Of a stretch of DNA of 64,000 nucleotides, positions 58,546 to 64,000 are shown piece after piece. Position 1 is the stretch's first letter, and each line of letters opens with the position of its first letter. The DNA is from Strongylocentrotus purpuratus. Taxonomy: Eukaryota; Echinodermata; Echinoidea; Camarodonta; Strongylocentrotidae. Both the position numbers and the translations under genes were made by a program. The stretch is from NCBI RefSeq assembly GCF_000002235.5, contig NW_022145609.1:10085274-10149273 (forward strand), in the 5' to 3' direction. The notes under the pieces were generated by a model. That model saw nothing but the letters and a program-made list of their open reading frames with translations, did no database searches and was not told where the DNA came from.

Positions 58546-59073
58546 TCTTCTCTTTCCCTTTCTTTTCTCCTTCTGTACTGCTTTTTTCTATTATGGGGGG
58601 GGGGGGGGGTCCCTTTGTAGTTTTTTCCTCAATCTTCAGTATAAGATGGTATACCGTACTAATATTTTACACATTACAGAAAATAGCAAATACAATATTA
58701 TGTTTCATATTCCTATTGCAATTACATGTATTTGTTTAAAAAACAAAGTTTAATCACAAATTCTATTAAAACACAAATTCTATTAAAACAATAATTCTTT
58801 TTGAAATAACACCTGTCATTACTTCCATTCCTTTCCAGTACTGTAAACCACAAAATGAAGAAACATAATTCTATATTGATTTGTTTTCTTCTCTGTTAGT
58901 AAAAGAAAATGTATTCAATCATCTCAACGGATCATGATTAAGATTCTTGTTTCATGATCATTACTAAATATGTCAATCTTTTCTTTAGAGTTTTTCTGCA
59001 CTTTTTCAGAATACTTTCTTATCTGTAAATGTTTTGTTAATGAAAAGAAACACTTTTCTGCCAGTGGCCAATG

Positions 59074-59079
59074 AATAAA
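59074..59079 (+). promoter_or_regulatory. Candidate polyadenylation signal AATAAA
   Basis: A canonical hexamer about 1.6 kb past the stop codon. It is followed by a GT/T-rich stretch at 59101-59123 that fits a downstream element. No earlier canonical hexamer was noticed after the stop. Confidence 0.45.
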
Positions 59080-59095
59080 GAGAAATTTAAGAATT

Positions 59096-60218
59096 TAAGC
59101 TATGATGTACAGTGTTGTTTTTCCCCATCTCTCTTTCTCTCTCTCACTCTCTCTCGTGTCTCTATATTTCACCAAGCCTTCAAGACAAGGCCTTTTGAAC
59201 AAAGAGGTAGATAATGTATTTATTTCTATTTGCCATCCTAGACACAAATTACCACTGGCTCGTAATAGAAAGTTAGATATATCACAATTATTCATCATCA
59301 TATTGTGAAAGATAGATATTTAAACTAAAAAGTGATGAACGTAGGACACTGAATTTTCTCGGGCAAGGTCTATAGATAAAGGTAAAGTTGGTTTTAACCT
59401 CAAATTAAAAATGTATAATCTTAAGTGTGGAGTGGAATGACACTGCAAGAGTGTGATAGAATATCAGAGACTGGAGATGTGTGGAGAAATGTTGCAATCA
59501 ACCTTGGAAGTGGGAGAAGATCGAGAAGATGCCTTGATAGATGGAATGCACACTACAGTTGTATATATATATATGTAAGGATCAACAACAGGTCTTGACG
59601 AATAAACATTCACAACAAGGAAATACTCAAAGAAGACATTATCTGCCCTTAAAACATTGACACGTAGTTCCCTTATAAAAAAAAATCTATGTGCTTGTAG
59701 GGACCAAAGCCAAAAGCCCATTTTGACGCTGGGTTTATGCTTCTGTCCGAAATCGGGTTCAACAAAGGAAGCTAGTTAGAGCTCTAATTTTACTTTTGTT
59801 AAACGTGATTTTTAGGCACAGGGACCCCTTAAACAAATTAGTAGAATACAGGCCAATGTGTCTGATGATGCCTTTGTTATATTGTTAAAACTCGAATCAA
59901 ACCAGCTTCCAAAAATCGAAGCGACCTCTTGAAAAGCGTCGCTGTTGTCTTAATAATGGGGCTTCAACCCCTCGACACTTGCTAAATGTTGACATGCTAT
60001 TCACAGGTCGTTGAAGCACCATTCATATTTCGATCTCTATTTTGTGGGTCATTTGAAGTTCTCCTCTCGACTTTTTATCCGATTAAATCGTATGAAGTGG
60101 AGCGTGGAAGCCCACTTAACGCTTACACAACTCCTCTTTAAAGTCGCCCCTTTAAGGTCTCCTCACTCTTGAAAGCGGAACGCCTTTTCAGACTGTTTGA
60201 CTAAAATTCTATTGGTGT
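59096..60218 (+). other. Downstream intergenic sequence
   Basis: Past the receptor gene. I see no coding signature. A short (AT)n occurs near 59562. The segment 59719-60180 is of mixed composition, with nothing I recognise. Confidence 0.4.
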
Positions 60219-60345
60219 GGTCCCCGTCTTATAAAGAGTTGCGATCGCAACTATGTATATAAGAGATAGGAGACTGCAAACTTGCGATTGATTATAGGAA
60301 TTGTGATTGATTCGGATCAATTGCAACTCTTTATAAGACGGGGCC
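60219..60345 (+). mobile_element. GGTCCCCGTCTTATAAAG fold-back MITE
   Basis: Left arm ggtccccgtcttataaagag then ttgcgatcgcaac; right arm ttgcaactctttataagacg then gggcc. It lies downstream of the receptor gene. Confidence 0.7.
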
Positions 60346-61660
60346 AATATTTCTTTTATAACAAGTTAGTGATGTTCGCCGTAGAGCAAAACACTATACT
60401 TTTCATATAACCGACGATCAATGGAGATGTGGAATTAAACTCCCTATATAACGGCCATCGCCCAAATGGCTTCTTAATTCGGTCACTGGCCGTACACTCA
60501 GACATAGTGAAGTACATGAATAAATAAAATGGCCTAAGATTGACACAATTTCAATTTTAAAATTATAACTTTCAGCATGCTAGCTAGATACGACTTTAAT
60601 GGTGTTAGGTTATCCATTTGGTTGTATCCAGCAATATAAAAAGAGAGAGAAGCAGCATTTTTAAACACTCATCCCAGTAAAACTGTTCCGTGTTGCAAGA
60701 GAGAGAGAGAAGGCTAATTATTTTTATAGAAATTTGTTATACAGATTTAAATTTACTGAACTTGATTTTGAACAATAAGCATTTTCCCTCTAGTTTATAT
60801 TCATTGAATACTTGTCGTCGTGATGTAAGAGCGTACATAATATTATTCATAGCTTGGACCTTCGTTTCAGTTGGAATGAAATAAGTATATTAAGGAGGAG
60901 TTCTCAAGTTCTTAAATGAATAACTAAAAGCTATAATCTTCACATGTGCTTCTATCATAATACGGTTTATTGGTCCCATAAGTAAAAGCCTTATTTGTTA
61001 CCCCTCCATTCGCACCGAGGTCCATGATTATCCATCAATTACAAATGTTTTCCTTTGGGTAGCCCGAACGGGCAACGGACAAAAGAGCGCGCACTCCAAT
61101 CCTCCTTGTTAAACAGTGGTGCGAGTGATGAAAGAAGAGATGCGGTTTTAACATCAAACGAAGCCTCAGAAAGGAGGGGGATTGAGAAGTGGAAGGGGGG
61201 TATTGACAATAACTTCTTCAAACGGCGTGTCATTAGATCAACATTATTCAAATCCGTGTGTCAATATGATTTTTGTCTAGCGCTTCTCCCATAGTTGTCG
61301 CCTGTGATATTGTGATGCAAAAATACCTGTCCTCGCCAAGTCGATGGAGAAGCGTTCAGAGACAATTACATTAAAATGGCCTGCGAAGCAATGGATGACG
61401 GCATGTTGATAAGAAACGCTTCCTTGTGAAGTTATTCATTTTACCTCACATGAGAGCTTTTGATAAACATTTCCACTCCCATCAACACTTTAAACTCGAA
61501 TAAAACATTAAAACATTAACGTGCTAAAATAAATAATAAATGTTAACATATGATATTCCCTACTGTCTAACGGGCTCCTGCTCTTTCTTTGCCACTCTGT
61601 TTCTTCACCTAAGCTTCCAACCTCCAAATAATGTTCACTCGACTATACCCGCCCCCTATT
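60346..61660 (+). other. Intergenic sequence, no supported gene
   Basis: Two overlapping opposite frames (61055-61294 plus, 61251-61039 minus) lack any motif I know, splice context or homology to the rest of the window. GA runs occur near 60640 and 60700. Confidence 0.4.
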
Positions 61661-61667
61661 TCTCTCC

Positions 61668-61703
<36 letters not shown>

Positions 61704-61707
61704 TCCC

Positions 61708-61754
<47 letters not shown>

Positions 61755-61760
61755 CCCTCT
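61660..61760 (+). repeat. (CT)n microsatellite
   Basis: CT dinucleotides with short interruptions; the Ser/Leu frame across it is a shadow. Confidence 0.9.
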
Positions 61761-62227
61761 CTATCTCGATCTCTTCATCCCCATCACGTTCAGGCTAACT
61801 GGTTGAACTCGAGCCTGAACCCGAACTCTCCCTCATATTTCCAAATATACAAAATCATTATAAAACTAAACACCGGGTGCACGAATGTTTCAATAAACAT
61901 ATCCTCATAACCTAAACTTCATCTGGAACGTACTTGCACAGTATGTACAGGTCCAAGGTGATCTAAGCGCAGAAATCAGGGAGGGGGGGGGGAGGGGAAG
62001 TATAGGCACACTAAGATACAGTATCATTTCTAGGAATGATGTAGAGCATTTTTTTTGTTAGTAGTATAGATTATTATTAACAATGAATAAGAGGTATGAG
62101 GCCTAGTCTAAAAATGGTCTGCATCATTCCTGCAGAAGATATTAATTATTCTAAACACACTTTCCAAAGCGAGGTTAAAATCATGTTCCTCTTCACCCCG
62201 ACTTTATGATTCACCCAATGTTACACC

Positions 62228-62290
62228 CCACCCCCCCCCCCCCCCCCTCCGTCCTCTCCACCACCACCACCACCAATACCACCATCACCA
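62228..62290 (+). repeat. C run and (CCA)n
   Basis: About 18 C at 62230-62247, then CCA/CAC triplets. Together with the G run at 61979-61993 it marks a low-complexity stretch. Confidence 0.85.
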
Positions 62291-62489
62291 TCTTAGGAGC
62301 GAGACGGTATTTCCAATCAGGACACCTTTTCCTCCTCAAAAACAATTTGCCATGGAACTCCGTTTACCATAGGGAGTCGAACTTCGTCGTGTACTGTTGC
62401 ATGTCTCGCAAGGGCGATCAACTCTCATTCAACAACCCAAAACTGATTCAAGTCAGACGGGTTTTTCTATTTTTTTAAACAAACATTTA

Positions 62490-62572
62490 TTGTCACAGTG
62501 TCGCAGAAGAGGGGTATTCAACACCGGCACAGCGAGACGGATACTTCATATTCAATTTGTCTTGAAGAAAAG
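62490..62572 (+). other. Possible non-coding first exon of a downstream gene
   Basis: A locally GC-richer stretch (tcgcagaagaggggtattca, accggcacagcgagacgg) ends in a strong donor, AAAAG|GTAAGTC, at 62572. It contains no ATG. It could be a 5' UTR exon of a gene beyond the window, or chance. No TATA or other promoter element is convincing. Confidence 0.2.
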
Positions 62573-63671
62573 GTAAGTCATTCATTTACAATGTTTGATT
62601 AAGTGACATGCATGATATGCCATTTCTCAAACTTCAAAGACATGTGTATACGCACTATAATTACCAACAGAGCGAAAATTGGAGGTCCATTTAGATGACA
62701 GTCTACAGGCACACACCTAGGGCCCACCTACATACCTATATTTTTCAATAAGCTCTTGTTTACATTCATTCGTCGAGTACATAATATGCATCCGACCAGG
62801 CTTGGTGCAATCGGGGTTTCTTTTCATAAAACTGAATAGAAAGATTTATTCCAAGTCATGCGAAATAGATAGACCTATTGTACAAAAAGATATTCACTGC
62901 ACCTGTTTAGTATTTTCGAAGCAAAAAAATGTATTTGAAGAAAGAAAAAAAAATCGATTATTGTGCCAGAAGTGTAGCATGATTCCCATGTCTTTCTGTT
63001 TTCTGGGTACTTGAGATATTTCTTCATGTGTAAAATTCATCTGGGTTTGAGGCAGGACCATGTATGCATTGAGTTAGAATAGAGATTTTATCAAACCTAG
63101 GCCGGACAGGAAGCGATATTGCATTTTTTCATCTCATTTTATCAATGTTGTAACCCATCAAAAGGCAAAACTATTGGAAACAAGGGAACTTCGAGAAGCG
63201 CTGTTTTTGTTTTGTTTTGTTTTGTTTCTCTTCAGATCATTAAGTCATAGGTCCATGTGGTTGGGTCAAAATGGTGAAGCTTTGATATCAATACGAAAAA
63301 CTTTCACGTATATGAAAATAAGTTTAGGCTATAATTATACGTCAATCCTGAACTGTACACGTCTCGATTCATCATACATGTAGTTAGTATAGACAGAGAT
63401 ATCTCATATCCCTTGTATAGGCCTATACTCTTAATCACGCCTTCTATTGAGACATGCAGAGTCTAATGTTTCGTCACGCGTCGCGCATTTCTTCAAAGAG
63501 TTTACTCTCTTTTTTGTCTATACATCATCAGTAGACAATCGTCCTTTTTCTTCTTCAGTTTCATCGTGGTATCATGCAGACGACAGATTACCAAACTAGG
63601 ACAAAAGACGTTTCCCTCCTAAACTCAAAGTTCATGTTGACCATACTGCTCAGTGAGTCACCTTGTGTCTC
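62573..63671 (+). other. Terminal stretch, nothing recognised
   Basis: AT-rich sequence with a (TTTTG)n run near 63205. No exon, RNA gene or mobile element is identified before the fold-back repeats at 63672. Confidence 0.4.
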
Positions 63672-63895
63672 TAGTATTAAACACCTCAGTCACACCGGCA
63701 AACTGACTCCGAACCGACCAATTATTTTCCATTCGGGGTAATGTAATTATTTTGTTCACTTTGTTGTCGGTTTCATCGTTGTGACTAGTGCATGTCACAC
63801 CGTCAAACCGACTCCAAAACCGACCGATTCCTTTCCATTCGGGGTAATGTAATTAAATGGTTCGGTCTGGTGTCGGTTTTGTTGGTGTGACTCGG
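63672..63895 (+). repeat. Two direct copies of a fold-back unit
   Basis: A unit containing agtcacaccggcaaactgac, then ttccattcggggtaatgtaa and a reverse-type arm ttgtcggtttcatcgttgtg, is repeated about 100 bp on (from 63796) with gtcacaccgtcaaaccgact and gtgtcggttttgttggtgtg. Each unit could fold on itself. Confidence 0.6.
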
Positions 63896-64000
63896 GTATA
63901 TCGAGGACAAACATAGAATCCCAACCCGTCACACATGGTTTGCCTAAATGTACACATGCTGTGAGGACTAACTTTCTTGTTTAGCATTTCCTTTTTTAAC

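Larger units (their letters stand above)
57445..59095 (+). other. Probable 3' UTR of the receptor gene
   Basis: The sequence from the TGA to a candidate poly(A) signal at 59074. It contains imperfect tandem repeats (57485-57870) and a long TCT-rich pyrimidine microsatellite (about 58270-58545), then ATTAAA variants near 58763. The open frames over the TCT tract are low-complexity shadows. Confidence 0.5.

Noticed and set aside
58156..58753. Long poly-Ser, poly-Leu and poly-Phe frames
   Set aside because: All three plus-strand frames of a TCT microsatellite are open; this is composition, not coding.
61039..61294. Small protein on either strand (70 or 79 codons)
   Set aside because: Overlapping opposite frames without codon, motif or signal support; cannot be defended from sequence alone.

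Overview
This window is eukaryotic. It has short exons with GT/AG borders, long AT-rich introns, LINE, SINE and MITE copies and many microsatellites. The domain mix (C-type lectin, fibronectin III and CUB in one giant receptor) and the tRNA-derived SINEs and fold-back elements suggest a marine invertebrate deuterostome, most likely an echinoderm such as a sea urchin. That placement is an inference and the species is not determined.

One very large plus-strand gene dominates the window (4593-57444). I could join 57 coding exons in one open frame with consistent phases, giving about 3,180 residues plus a stop codon. Its 5' end (signal peptide, start codon, first exons) is not visible and should lie before the window. 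The exons encode 11 tandem modules. Each module is one C-type-lectin-like domain (CTLD, two exons) followed by one fibronectin type III domain (FN3, two exons). After them come three CUB-like domains, an unclassified juxtamembrane region with a furin-like RRRR site, one transmembrane helix and a short tail with tyrosine motifs (YEEP, YAVP). It reads as a type I membrane lectin/adhesion receptor.

Layout: 1-4333 is a decayed non-LTR retrotransposon, with the ORF1 end, endonuclease pieces split by a nested second LINE tail, and reverse transcriptase. Modules 1-11 occupy 4593-47286. CUB1-3 lie at 48225-52271, the juxtamembrane and transmembrane exons at 52970-55573, the tail exons at 56232-57444, and the 3' UTR runs to about 59.1 kb. 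Beyond that lie MITEs, simple repeats and at most one weak hint of another gene's first exon near 62.5 kb.

The most interesting points are: (i) every CTLD carries an extra cysteine (after W-x-D/T) and every FN3 carries exactly one cysteine, 11 of 11 each, which suggests a CTLD-FN3 disulfide staple; (ii) no CTLD has an EPN or QPD sugar-binding motif; (iii) modules 7 and 8 are a young tandem duplication whose introns provide empty sites for two different TTAA-flanked MITEs; (iv) in three places an exon 3' end plus its donor site was copied into the intron that follows.
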